Origin: Bacteroidota bacterium
GTDB taxonomy: Bacteria; Bacteroidota; Bacteroidia; Chitinophagales; Chitinophagaceae
Direction of reading: 5' to 3'
DNA length: 64,000 nucleotides
NCBI GenBank assembly: GCA_016868855.1
Contig: VGFP01000003.1
Span: forward strand, 62,001-126,000
The position numbers and the translations under genes were made by a program. Positions 27,712 to 35,955 of this stretch are shown here, piece by piece (position 1 is the first letter of the stretch; every line of letters begins with the position of its first letter). Under the pieces are notes generated by a model. The model saw only the letters and a program-made list of their open reading frames with translations, did not search any database and was not told the DNA's origin.

Positions 27712-28923
27712 CTAACGCTGACTCGCAATCAAGAGATTGAGATCGGTGTATTTCAACTTGAATCGCTGCGACAAATGAAAATTGGTCAATGCCCCTTTAA
27801 AAAGATAGACACCGTTTCTGATGTTGAGGTTGTGCCAAACCAATTTTTCCAATCCACCTTCATCTCCAATTCTCAATAACAAAGGCATGAGTACATTGCT
27901 GATCGCTTGTGAGGCGGTACGCGCAAATCCGGATGGAATATTGGGAACTCCGTAATGTATTACATCGTATTTTTTAACGACAGGCTTCTCATGGGATGTA
28001 ACTTCAGATGTTTCAAAGCAACCTCCCCTGTCGATGCTCACATCAACAATCACACTCCCTGGCCGCATCATAGAAACCATTTCTTCGCTGACAACAACGG
28101 GAGTCCTTCCGCCGGTTGACGTAAGTGCACCCACAGCCACATCACATGTTTTCAATTGCTTTGCCAAAATTTTGGGTTCCAGCACGGAAGTCCACATCCT
28201 GACACCTATGTTATTTTGCAGGCGTTTCAGTTTATAAATATTGTTATCGAATACTTTCACGCTCGCTCCCATTGCCAGAGCAGTTCTGGCAGCATACTCA
28301 CCTACAATACCTGCACCAATGATGATGACCTTGGTTGGGGGAATTCCTGAAATTCCTCCCAGCAATACGCCTTTTCCTTGATCAGTACTGTTGAGGTATT
28401 GCCCTGCAATCAGCATAACAGCACTTCCAGCAATTTCACTCATGCTTCGCACGATTGGATTGTGGCCGGACTCATCCTTCAAATTTTCAAAAGAAAGTGC
28501 AGTGATTTTTTTCTCCATCATCTTTTCCAGAATATGCGTCTTCATAACAGGAAGATGGATCGGTGAAACAATGGTTTGTCCGAGCGACAATAAAGGCAAT
28601 TCCTCATCTGAAACAGGAGCTGACTTCACAATCAACTCACATTGAAAAATTTGTTTTTTATCCGGGACAATTTTCGCACCTGCGTCTGCATAATCTTTAT
28701 CAGAAAAATGTGCTCCCTCACCAGCTGTTTTTTCAACCGAAACCCGGTGACCGTTGTTGACCAGAACCCCCACTGCATCGGGGGTGAGCGCAATCCTGTT
28801 TTCTTGAAATTCATTTTCTTTTGGGATGGCTATGGAAAGAGATGCAGATGATGGCTTGATATCGAGTGTTTCCTCAAGCGTTTCATAACTGATGCCTGCG
28901 CTTACAAAAGGTTTTTTTGCCAT
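27712..28923 (-). CDS. ald: Alanine dehydrogenase
   Basis: NAD-dependent enzyme of the AlaDH/PNT family, 403 residues. N-terminal AlaDH/PNT domain: SIAIPKENEFQENRIALTPDAV; substrate-site region: VSPIHLPVMKTHILEKM. The NAD-binding fold is VIIIGAGIVGEYAARTA. The C-terminal part has VGVPNIP-like HYGVPNIPSGFARTAS. Length and a single chain with both domains favour alanine dehydrogenase over the split PntA. Start placed at the ATG 28923; a TTG 15 nt upstream is possible. A near -7 element (TATTTTTC) ends 4 nt before this ATG. tsaE lies 25 nt upstream on the same strand. Confidence 0.9.
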   Translation of the reverse strand: MAKKPFVSAGISYETLEETLDIKPSSASLSIAIPKENEFQENRIALTPDAVGVLVNNGHRVSVEKTAGEGAHFSDKDYADAGAKIVPDKKQIFQCELIVKSAPVSDEELPLLSLGQTIVSPIHLPVMKTHILEKMMEKKITALSFENLKDESGHNPIVRSMSEIAGSAVMLIAGQYLNSTDQGKGVLLGGISGIPPTKVIIIGAGIVGEYAARTALAMGASVKVFDNNIYKLKRLQNNIGVRMWTSVLEPKILAKQLKTCDVAVGALTSTGGRTPVVVSEEMVSMMRPGSVIVDVSIDRGGCFETSEVTSHEKPVVKKYDVIHYGVPNIPSGFARTASQAISNVLMPLLLRIGDEGGLEKLVWHNLNIRNGVYLFKGALTNFHLSQRFKLKYTDLNLLIASQR

Positions 28924-28948
28924 TGCTGAAAAATACAATTGAAGATAC

Positions 28949-29389
28949 TCAATTTTGTGCTGATTCTACTTCTATGTGGCGTTCATCTGTATCTACGTGG
29001 GACAGTTGTACATTCAATACTTCGGAGGGCAAGATTCCAATGGCTTTTTGTGGCCATTCAACCAGACAGCAATTCCCGCTGTACAAATATTCCTCCAAAC
29101 CTGCACGAACTGCCTCCTGTTCATCTGCAATCCTGTAGAAATCCATATGAGCGATTTCAGCATATGTACTGCCAGAGGATGTTTTATAAAGATTCATCAA
29201 AGAGAACGTGGGACTGCTGACCGTATCTACCACATTCAACTGCTTGCAGATTGATCTGATCAGTGTGGTTTTGCCGGCACCCAGGTCGCCTTCAAATGTC
29301 ACGACTCCAGAAGCTGGCATATGCGCTATGATAAAGTGAGCAATCTCATCTACTTGATCCAGCTTGAAATTTCTTTTAAGCAATTGCAT
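28949..29389 (-). CDS. tsaE: TsaE, ATPase for tRNA t6A synthesis
   Basis: 146-residue P-loop protein required with TsaB/TsaC/TsaD to make N6-threonylcarbamoyladenosine in ANN-decoding tRNAs. The Walker A is GDLGAGKTTLIRSI. SSPTFSLMNLY (switch region) and HMDFYRI (Walker B-like, family hallmark) follow, then LVEWPQKA. Start chosen at the ATG 29389 (MQLLKRNFKLDQ), which matches usual length; the frame stays open about 130 nt further into the copA gene region. TACCTTCG, one mismatch from the -7 consensus, lies 8 nt upstream. Probably co-transcribed with ald. Confidence 0.93.
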   Translation of the reverse strand: MQLLKRNFKLDQVDEIAHFIIAHMPASGVVTFEGDLGAGKTTLIRSICKQLNVVDTVSSPTFSLMNLYKTSSGSTYAEIAHMDFYRIADEQEAVRAGLEEYLYSGNCCLVEWPQKAIGILPSEVLNVQLSHVDTDERHIEVESAQN

Positions 29390-29413
29390 AGACTGCGAAG
29401 GTAATTTAATATG

Positions 29414-29421
29414 TAATTTTG
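29414..29421 (+). promoter_or_regulatory. -7 element (TAATTTTG) 4 nt before copA
   Basis: TAATTTTG, then GAAC, then the ATG at 29426. Exact TAnnTTTG match; predicts a leaderless transcript for the copA-recQ pair. No CopY/CueR-like operator was recognised. Confidence 0.6.
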
Positions 29422-29425
29422 GAAC

Positions 29426-31543
29426 ATGGAAAAAGTCACCTGGAAAGTGGATGGAATGACCTGTGCCAATTGTGCGCTGACCATCAACAAGTATTTGGAA
29501 AAACAGGGCATGCAGCAAATCCGCATCAATCCGATTGACGGAGATGTTTCATTTGAATTGATAGAGGGTACAGACAAAAACAAGCTGAAAAAAGGTATTG
29601 ACGATCTGGGGTATCATGTATCCAATGACACAGCTGCTGATAAAAAAAGCAAAGCTGCATTTCTATCAACCAATATCCAACGACTGCTTTTTTGTCTCCC
29701 ATTTACCCTTGTACTCATGTTGCACATGCTTGAATCAGTTCTGCACATTCACTGGCTGATGAACCCATGGATACAACTCGTACTTTGTTTGCCTGTATTC
29801 CTTGTTGGGATGAACTTCTTCGGCAGAAGTGCAATCAAAAGCATTCGCAACAAAATGCCCAATATGAATGTACTCGTGGCGCTGGGTGCTCTTGCAGCAT
29901 TCATTTACAGCCTGATCGGCACCCTTATCGGACAAGGTGAGCAATATTTGTTTTATGAGACAGCCGCTACGATCATCACACTGGTATTTTTTGGCAACTA
30001 CCTCGAAGACGCATCCATGCAGTCTACCCAACGGGCACTCAAATCTCTGATGAAATCACAGAAAGTTATGGCCAACATGATTGCATTTGATGAGCATCAT
30101 CAAGAGGTGATATTTCCGATAGAAAACACCCAATTGAAAGTAGGTGACCTGATACTAATTAGAAGTGGTGAACAGGTACCCATTGATGCGAAAATACTCT
30201 GGGGAGATGCACATGTGAATGAATCACTTCTTACGGGCGAATCCATCCCTGTTCATAAAATAGCAAAAGACAAGATCATAGGCGGAAGCATCCTGGAGTC
30301 AGGTTCCGTAAAGGCGCAGGTCACCGCCACAGGTGACGATACAGTATTGTCGGGCATCTTACAATTGGTGAAAGAAGCACAAGGCGAAAAGCCCCCTATC
30401 CAACACCTGGCAGATAAAATCAGTGGTGTTTTTGTACCCATCGTTGTAGGCATAGCTGCAGTTACATTCATTGGTAATTATATTTACTTGGGCTCATTGA
30501 CCGATTCACTTTTGCGTAGCATCGCTGTTTTGGTGATTGCTTGTCCTTGTGCTATGGGCCTCGCAACACCGGCCGCCATTGCAGTTGGACTCGGAAGGGC
30601 AGCCAGAAATGGTATACTTTTTAGAAATGCAACCAGTTTAGAAAATTTCCGAAACATACGGCAAGTTGTTTTTGATAAAACTGGTACCCTTACAACCGGA
30701 TCTTTCAAGCTTTCCAATTTTAAAGCAATGGATGTTGATGAATATGATTTCAAAACCATTGTTTTTTCCCTCGAAAAATACTCTACACATCCAATTGCTG
30801 TATCAGTGGTAGCAGCTTTCAAAGGAAAACAAGAAGTCAGATGGAAGTCCATCGAGGAAGTAAAAGGAATTGGGATGAAAGGAATAGACAAAGATGGCAA
30901 TGAGTTCTGGGCGGGTTCCTATAAGATTGCTTCCACATTGACCAATGAATCCAACCATAATGTTTATGTCCTGAGGAACAACAAGCTCATTGGATGGTTG
31001 GATGTTGAAGATGAAATCAGACCCGAATCGAGAGAGATCATTGCACACCTGAAAAAACTTGGATTGAAAACCATTTTATTAAGTGGTGACAGAAGAGAAA
31101 AATGCAAACATATCCAGGATCAACTGGAACTGGATGAATTTATTGCCGAACAAAGTCCAGAAGAAAAATTGAATAAAGTAGCTGAACTCACCAAAACAAC
31201 ACCCACTGCAATGGTTGGTGATGGCATCAATGATGCACCAGCTCTTGCAAAAGCAACGATTGGCATTTCGTTGAGCGAGGCTTCCCAGCTCGCCATTCAA
31301 AGTGCACAGGTTGTGTTGATGAATGCAGATTTGAAAAAACTCCCTACAGCACTCGGACTCGGAAAGCATACTTATATTACCATCAAACAAAACCTGTTCT
31401 GGGCGTTTTTCTATAATATCATTGCGCTTCCTGTTGCGGCATTCGGACTCCTTACACCAACACTGGGTGCACTGGTGATGGGATTGAGCGATGTAGTACT
31501 TGCCATCAATTCAGTGAGACTGTTTGTAAAAAAAGTAGCTTGA
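29426..31543 (+). CDS. Copper-type P1B ATPase (heavy-metal exporter)
   Basis: 705-residue P-type ATPase with one N-terminal HMA domain (GMTCANC, Cys13 and Cys16), eight predicted membrane helices, the TGES actuator motif, the transport-site CPC motif (Cys373-Pro-Cys375), the phosphorylated Asp417 in DKTGT, and GDGINDAPAL. These place it with Cu+-transporting P1B-1 pumps. TM7 has the YN pair (FWAFFYN). TM8 reads MGLSD, where copper pumps normally have M-x-x-S-S, so the second serine is replaced by aspartate. It precedes recQ by 10 nt. Metal specificity is therefore probable copper, not certain. Confidence 0.9.
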   Translation: MEKVTWKVDGMTCANCALTINKYLEKQGMQQIRINPIDGDVSFELIEGTDKNKLKKGIDDLGYHVSNDTAADKKSKAAFLSTNIQRLLFCLPFTLVLMLHMLESVLHIHWLMNPWIQLVLCLPVFLVGMNFFGRSAIKSIRNKMPNMNVLVALGALAAFIYSLIGTLIGQGEQYLFYETAATIITLVFFGNYLEDASMQSTQRALKSLMKSQKVMANMIAFDEHHQEVIFPIENTQLKVGDLILIRSGEQVPIDAKILWGDAHVNESLLTGESIPVHKIAKDKIIGGSILESGSVKAQVTATGDDTVLSGILQLVKEAQGEKPPIQHLADKISGVFVPIVVGIAAVTFIGNYIYLGSLTDSLLRSIAVLVIACPCAMGLATPAAIAVGLGRAARNGILFRNATSLENFRNIRQVVFDKTGTLTTGSFKLSNFKAMDVDEYDFKTIVFSLEKYSTHPIAVSVVAAFKGKQEVRWKSIEEVKGIGMKGIDKDGNEFWAGSYKIASTLTNESNHNVYVLRNNKLIGWLDVEDEIRPESREIIAHLKKLGLKTILLSGDRREKCKHIQDQLELDEFIAEQSPEEKLNKVAELTKTTPTAMVGDGINDAPALAKATIGISLSEASQLAIQSAQVVLMNADLKKLPTALGLGKHTYITIKQNLFWAFFYNIIALPVAAFGLLTPTLGALVMGLSDVVLAINSVRLFVKKVA

Positions 31544-31553
31544 TCAAACACCA

Positions 31554-33452
31554 ATGAAAACCCCAAAAGAAATCCTGCATCAATATTGGGGATATGAATC
31601 CTTCAGACCTATTCAGGAAGAAATCATCCAGGCTGTTCTGGAAGGGAAGGACACACTGGCCATTCTTCCAACCGGCGGAGGGAAATCTATTTGCTTCCAA
31701 GTTCCAGCATTGATAAAAGAAGGGACTTGCCTGGTTGTTTCACCATTGATTGCATTGATGACTGAACAGGTAGAAAGACTGGATAAGCTGAATATTTCTG
31801 CCAAAGCGATTCATACTGGTCTACATGCAGACGACATAGACGAAATACTTGATGCATGTGAAGAAGGGAACTTGAAATTTTTATACGTCTCCCCAGAAAG
31901 ATTGAATAGTAAAAGATTCATCGAGAGATTAGCAGATCTGCCCATTTCAATGCTTGCCGTGGATGAGGCACATTGCATCTCTCAATGGGGATATGACTTC
32001 AGACCTTCATATTTACAAATCGCCTCCATCAAAACGTTGTTGGGTAACGTTCCAACGGTTGCACTGACTGCGTCTGCTACCCCATCTGTGAAAGACGATA
32101 TGGTAAAAAAACTAAAACTCTACAACCCTTCTTATTTTTTTGGATCTTTTATCAGGGAAAATCTGTCTTACCAAGTTGTTGAATGCAATGATAAAATCAA
32201 TTTTCTCATCAACCTGTTAAAAAACAATCCAGGCTCAAGCATTGTCTATTGCAAGACCAGAAGAAAAACAAAAGAGATTGCTGATTTGCTCCATCAATTT
32301 CATCTGTCGGCCGACTTCTATCATGCTGGTCTCAGTCAAGAACAGAGAATAGAAAAACAATTGGCATGGATCAATGATAAAACGGATTGCATGGTGTGCA
32401 CCAATGCTTTTGGGATGGGAATTGACAAGCCCGATGTTCGCATGGTGATTCACATGGATGTTCCTGATTGTCTGGAAAATTATTATCAGGAAGCCGGAAG
32501 AGCAGGACGCGAGGGAAAAAAATCATCGGCTTATTTACTATATAGGAATAGGGATTTAGAGGAGCTGCAAACCCTTCCTGATCTCAAGTACCCTGGAATA
32601 GAAAATATCAGAAAAGTGTACAAAGCATTGTGCAACCACTTTCAAATTCCTGCAGGAGTGGGGGCTGGTCAAAGTTTTGATTTTGAAATCCAGTCATTCG
32701 CATCTGCTTTTAAATTGAATCTATTTGAAATTTTGTACTGCCTTGATATACTCAAACAAGAAGAAATCATCAGCTACCAGGATCAGGTATTTACACCCTC
32801 CACCGTTGAATTTGTATGTGATCGAATGGGACTCGAAACGTATGAAAAAGCATTCCCCCAAATGGAATCCATTGTGAAAATGTTGCTGAGAACCTACGGA
32901 GGAATTTTTGACAACGCAGTAAAAATAAATGAGCATCAACTTGCATGGCTGTTAAAATGGGATATTTCCAATGTAAAAAAAGCATTGCAACAACTCCAAC
33001 AAAATGGGATCGTTCAATACAGGGCATCTAAAGAAAGTACCCTTATTTATTTTTTGGAAGACAGGATCCCATCAAGCGAATTAAATATTGATTACGCACA
33101 TTACCATTCAAGAAAAGCTGCCTATGCCGAACGTGTTCACAAAATGATTGCCTTTGTAAAGCACAACAATTGTAGATCAACATTTATAGCAACCTATTTT
33201 GGTGATGCATCACTTGATGATTGTGGAATATGCGACAGATGTCTTGTAAAAAAAACAGATAACGTTCAAAAAAAAATATCAACTGACTTATTAAAAAAAA
33301 TTAAAATCCTTCTATCAGAAAAACCAATGACTGAAAATGAGCTTTCAGAAATTACTCAAGCTCGATTGAAGAATGTTAGAGAAGTGTTAGATTTTTTAGG
33401 GGCAGAAGGGATGGCTAGGATAAATATCGAAGGTAAATTTGAAATGAAATAA
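31554..33452 (+). CDS. recQ: ATP-dependent DNA helicase RecQ
   Basis: Superfamily 2 3'-5' helicase of recombination and repair, 632 residues. Walker A TGGGKSICFQVPAL, DEAH box with the aromatic-rich loop (DEAHCISQWGYDFRPSY), TASATPSVKDD (motif III), and AGRAGREGKKSSAYLLY (motif VI) are present. The RecQ-Ct zinc-binding site follows with CRSTFIATYFG and CGICDRC near residues 540-565. The last ~70 residues form a small winged/HRDC-like tail rather than a full HRDC domain. Likely an operon with the upstream ATPase, 10 nt away. Confidence 0.94.
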   Translation: MKTPKEILHQYWGYESFRPIQEEIIQAVLEGKDTLAILPTGGGKSICFQVPALIKEGTCLVVSPLIALMTEQVERLDKLNISAKAIHTGLHADDIDEILDACEEGNLKFLYVSPERLNSKRFIERLADLPISMLAVDEAHCISQWGYDFRPSYLQIASIKTLLGNVPTVALTASATPSVKDDMVKKLKLYNPSYFFGSFIRENLSYQVVECNDKINFLINLLKNNPGSSIVYCKTRRKTKEIADLLHQFHLSADFYHAGLSQEQRIEKQLAWINDKTDCMVCTNAFGMGIDKPDVRMVIHMDVPDCLENYYQEAGRAGREGKKSSAYLLYRNRDLEELQTLPDLKYPGIENIRKVYKALCNHFQIPAGVGAGQSFDFEIQSFASAFKLNLFEILYCLDILKQEEIISYQDQVFTPSTVEFVCDRMGLETYEKAFPQMESIVKMLLRTYGGIFDNAVKINEHQLAWLLKWDISNVKKALQQLQQNGIVQYRASKESTLIYFLEDRIPSSELNIDYAHYHSRKAAYAERVHKMIAFVKHNNCRSTFIATYFGDASLDDCGICDRCLVKKTDNVQKKISTDLLKKIKILLSEKPMTENELSEITQARLKNVREVLDFLGAEGMARINIEGKFEMK

Positions 33453-33456
33453 AAAA

Positions 33457-33484
33457 GGGCCGGGATAGATATCCAGCCCGTTTT
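33457..33484 (+). terminator. Stem-loop after recQ
   Basis: GGGC-CG-GGAT-AGAT-ATCC-A-GCCC hairpin with one small internal loop, starting 4 nt after the recQ stop, followed by G then TTTT. Compatible with intrinsic termination. Confidence 0.6.
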
Positions 33485-33633
33485 AAAATCCAATATCCTA
33501 TGAAAAACCGTAATGATGATATATATTAAATCATATTTGTTATATAATAAGTCCACTTTTTTTAAAATTACAGCTGAAAGTTTTCCTTTTCAATTTTCTG
33601 GACTACCCTAAAACGCACCAAAAAATTACATTT

Positions 33634-33655
33634 TGTAGATTTTTTCTACATTTTT
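33634..33655 (+). terminator. Second stem-loop with U-rich tail in the recQ/co-chaperonin gap
   Basis: TGTAGA-TTTTT-TCTACA hairpin followed by TTTTTGTTGTTTTT. It lies in the 222-nt gap between convergent genes (33453-33674), which otherwise holds only A/T-rich sequence and the palindrome at 33664-33679. Confidence 0.45.
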
Positions 33656-33663
33656 GTTGTTTT

Positions 33664-33679
33664 TGTGACAAAAGTCACA
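33664..33679. repeat. Perfect 16-nt palindrome TGTGAC-AAAA-GTCACA
   Basis: Six-base arms around AAAA. The sequence equals TGTGA-N6-TCACA, the consensus of Crp/Fnr-type regulators, but it sits at the stop codon of the minus-strand co-chaperonin gene between convergent genes. A stem-loop role in RNA is at least as likely as protein binding. Confidence 0.5.
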
Positions 33680-34046
33680 TTTCCTCCTCCCTTTCGAGCA
33701 TCAAAATTGCACTTTGCTGCACGATGTAGTATTTATTACCCTCGTATACAATTTCAGTAGCTGCATTGACCAAAAAAATAGCCAGATCACCCTCTTTTGC
33801 CTGCAAAGGCACATATTTAACTTTCTCCTCATCTGTTTTCCATGGCTCTTCCTCTACTGGCATTGGGATTACGAATCCTGGTCCGGTCTTGATCACAACC
33901 CCTTGCTGCACCTTTTCCTTTTCCTGTACACCTGGGGGCAGGTAGAGCCCGCTTTCGGTCTTTTCATTGGGCTTTGAGGGTCTGATCAAAACCCTGTCGC
34001 CAATAACAATCAATTTCTTAAAAGTATTCTCTGGAGTCAGTCTCAT
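33675..34046 (-). CDS. GroES-like co-chaperonin family protein
   Basis: 123-residue protein of the Cpn10 fold: LIVIGDRVLIRPSKPNEKTESGLYLPPGVQEKEKVQQGVVIKTGPG resembles the GroES start and mobile loop, and EGDLAIFLVNAATEIVYEGNKYYIVQQSAILM resembles its C-terminus. It is about 25 residues longer than GroES, with a charged insertion (EEEPWKTDEEKVKYV) near the roof loop. No groEL is adjacent, so this is probably an accessory GroES-like protein rather than the main co-chaperonin. The stop codon overlaps a palindrome. It diverges from the response regulator gene across 118 nt. Confidence 0.85.
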   Translation of the reverse strand: MRLTPENTFKKLIVIGDRVLIRPSKPNEKTESGLYLPPGVQEKEKVQQGVVIKTGPGFVIPMPVEEEPWKTDEEKVKYVPLQAKEGDLAIFLVNAATEIVYEGNKYYIVQQSAILMLEREEEM

Positions 34047-34164
34047 ATTTAGAAAATGTTAGAAGATAGCAAATTCCAAAAATCATGCCTGTTTAACAAA
34101 ATTTTATTCGCTCAGGTCCTTAGTTATGGACAACTTAAATTTATTTTGTTGAAAACAAGTAATT

Positions 34165-34863
34165 ATGTCAGCTCAAGCAAAACATAAAATCCTGCTCTGC
34201 GAAGATGACGCGAATTTGGGACTCGTACTGAAAAACTTTTTGGAATTGAATGAATTTGAGGTAGTACTTGAAAGGGATGGAAGACTGGGAATGGCTGCAT
34301 TCCAAAGAGAAAAATTTGATATCTGTCTGCTGGATGTAATGATGCCTAAAATGGACGGATTTGCATTGGCTGAAGAAATACGAGATATCAATCCCGATAT
34401 TCCTCTTTTCTTCCTTTCAGCTAAATCAATGAAAGAAGATCAGATCAAGGGATACAAACTTGGGGCAGATGATTATATCACCAAGCCTTTTGATTCTGAA
34501 CTCTTGCTTTTTAAGATAAAAGCCATCCTAAAGAGAAACGAAGAGCAACACAAGGAACAAGAGAATTTAGAATATGATCTCGGAAAGTATCACTTCATTC
34601 CAAAGCTCAGAGAGCTATCAATTGATGGTAATAAAGTGACACTCTCACCCAAAGAGAATGAGCTGTTGAAAATGTTGAGCGAGTATAAAAATGATCTGCT
34701 TCAAAGAGAATTGGCATTGAAAAAAATATGGGGCAACGATAACTATTTCAATGGTAGAAGCATGGATGTGTACATTGCAAAACTTCGTAAATACCTGAAG
34801 GAAGATCCAAATGTTGAAATTGTCAACATCCACGGCAACGGATTCAGGCTGCTAGTGAAATAG
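34165..34863 (+). CDS. OmpR-family response regulator, RprY-like
   Basis: 232 residues: receiver domain (phosphorylated Asp57 in LLDVMMPKMDGF, acidic pair in CEDDANLG, KP at YITKPFD) and a C-terminal winged-helix domain (VTLSPKENELLKML, NYFNGRSMDVYIAKLRKYL, NIHGNGFRLL). Closest resemblance is to Bacteroides RprY. It has no adjacent histidine kinase. The RprX-like kinase at 9535-10881 also stands alone, making the two natural candidates for a pair. Upstream, TTATTTTG about 20 nt before the ATG is a weak -7 candidate. Confidence 0.92.
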   Translation: MSAQAKHKILLCEDDANLGLVLKNFLELNEFEVVLERDGRLGMAAFQREKFDICLLDVMMPKMDGFALAEEIRDINPDIPLFFLSAKSMKEDQIKGYKLGADDYITKPFDSELLLFKIKAILKRNEEQHKEQENLEYDLGKYHFIPKLRELSIDGNKVTLSPKENELLKMLSEYKNDLLQRELALKKIWGNDNYFNGRSMDVYIAKLRKYLKEDPNVEIVNIHGNGFRLLVK

Positions 34864-34879
34864 CAACACATTTAACGAT

Positions 34880-35908
34880 CTAGAACAACAGATTTTCATT
34901 GCCTGCCTTGGGTGCACGACCCACATGCTCATATGCTCTTGCTGTGACCTCTCTCCCTCTCATGGTTCTTTGAAGGAATCCTTCTTGAATCAAGAATGGT
35001 TCATACACATCTTCAATGGTACCCGACTCCTCACCTACTGCAGTGGCAATTGTGCCGAGTCCTACTGGTCCCCCTTTAAATTTATCAATGATGGTAGCCA
35101 AAATCCTGTTGTCCATTTCATCCAATCCATGCTCATCCACTTGTAAGGCTTTCAAAGCATGTTTGGTGATGGCTATATCAACAACCCCATTGCCCAAAAC
35201 CTGAGCAAAATCTCTCACCCGCTTCAAAAGTCCATTGGCAATTCTCGGTGTTGCTCGACTTCTTCTTGCTATTTCTTTTGCTGCATCGGAAGTTATTTTC
35301 GTTTGTAAAATACCTGAAGAACGCACGATGATTTTTTCAAGTACTTCACTGTTGTAGTATTCCAGTCTTGATTTAATCGCAAATCGAGACAGCAGTGGGG
35401 CAGTCAACAACCCACTCCTGGTAGTTGCTCCGATCAGCGTAAAAGGATTCAAATTGATCTGAATGGTTTTGGCACTCGGACCCCCATCAATCATGATGTC
35501 TATTTTAAAATCCTCCATCGCTGCATAGAGATACTCTTCCACCACATTGCTGAGTCGATGAATTTCATCAATGAACAATACATCATTGGGTTCCAGACTC
35601 GTTAACAAGCCAGCCAGATCAGCAGGCTTTTCGATGACTGGTCCGGATGTCTCCTTGATATTGGCACCCATTTCTTTTGCAACAATTCTGGACAATGTTG
35701 TTTTTCCCAATCCCGGGGGACCATGAAACAAAACATGATCAAGTGACTCTCCTCTCAGTTGGGCAGCCTTGATAAATACCTTTAAATTTTCAATGATACC
35801 CGGTTGTCCGGAGAATTCCTCCAAACTGACTGGACGAATACTGTTTTCAAATTCTTTGTCCCCGGCAATACCGGATGAAGTATGGGGATCCAGATGGGGA
35901 TTTATCAT
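34880..35908 (-). CDS. ruvB: Holliday junction branch-migration ATPase RuvB
   Basis: 342-residue AAA+ motor. Motifs: [19 protein letters not shown] at the start, Walker [15 protein letters not shown], Walker [11 protein letters not shown], sensor 1 [17 protein letters not shown] and the winged-helix C-terminus with [19 protein letters not shown]. Works with RuvA and the RuvC resolvase (ruvC is at 44843-45433). Not in an operon with either here. It converges with the RprY-like gene across 16 nt and lies 47 nt downstream of leuS. Confidence 0.97.
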   Translation of the reverse strand: MINPHLDPHTSSGIAGDKEFENSIRPVSLEEFSGQPGIIENLKVFIKAAQLRGESLDHVLFHGPPGLGKTTLSRIVAKEMGANIKETSGPVIEKPADLAGLLTSLEPNDVLFIDEIHRLSNVVEEYLYAAMEDFKIDIMIDGGPSAKTIQINLNPFTLIGATTRSGLLTAPLLSRFAIKSRLEYYNSEVLEKIIVRSSGILQTKITSDAAKEIARRSRATPRIANGLLKRVRDFAQVLGNGVVDIAITKHALKALQVDEHGLDEMDNRILATIIDKFKGGPVGLGTIATAVGEESGTIEDVYEPFLIQEGFLQRTMRGREVTARAYEHVGRAPKAGNENLLF

Positions 35909-35955
35909 AGTTTGAAATTACATCTTTCCCTTTGAAACCTGGCAGTTGTTGGCAA

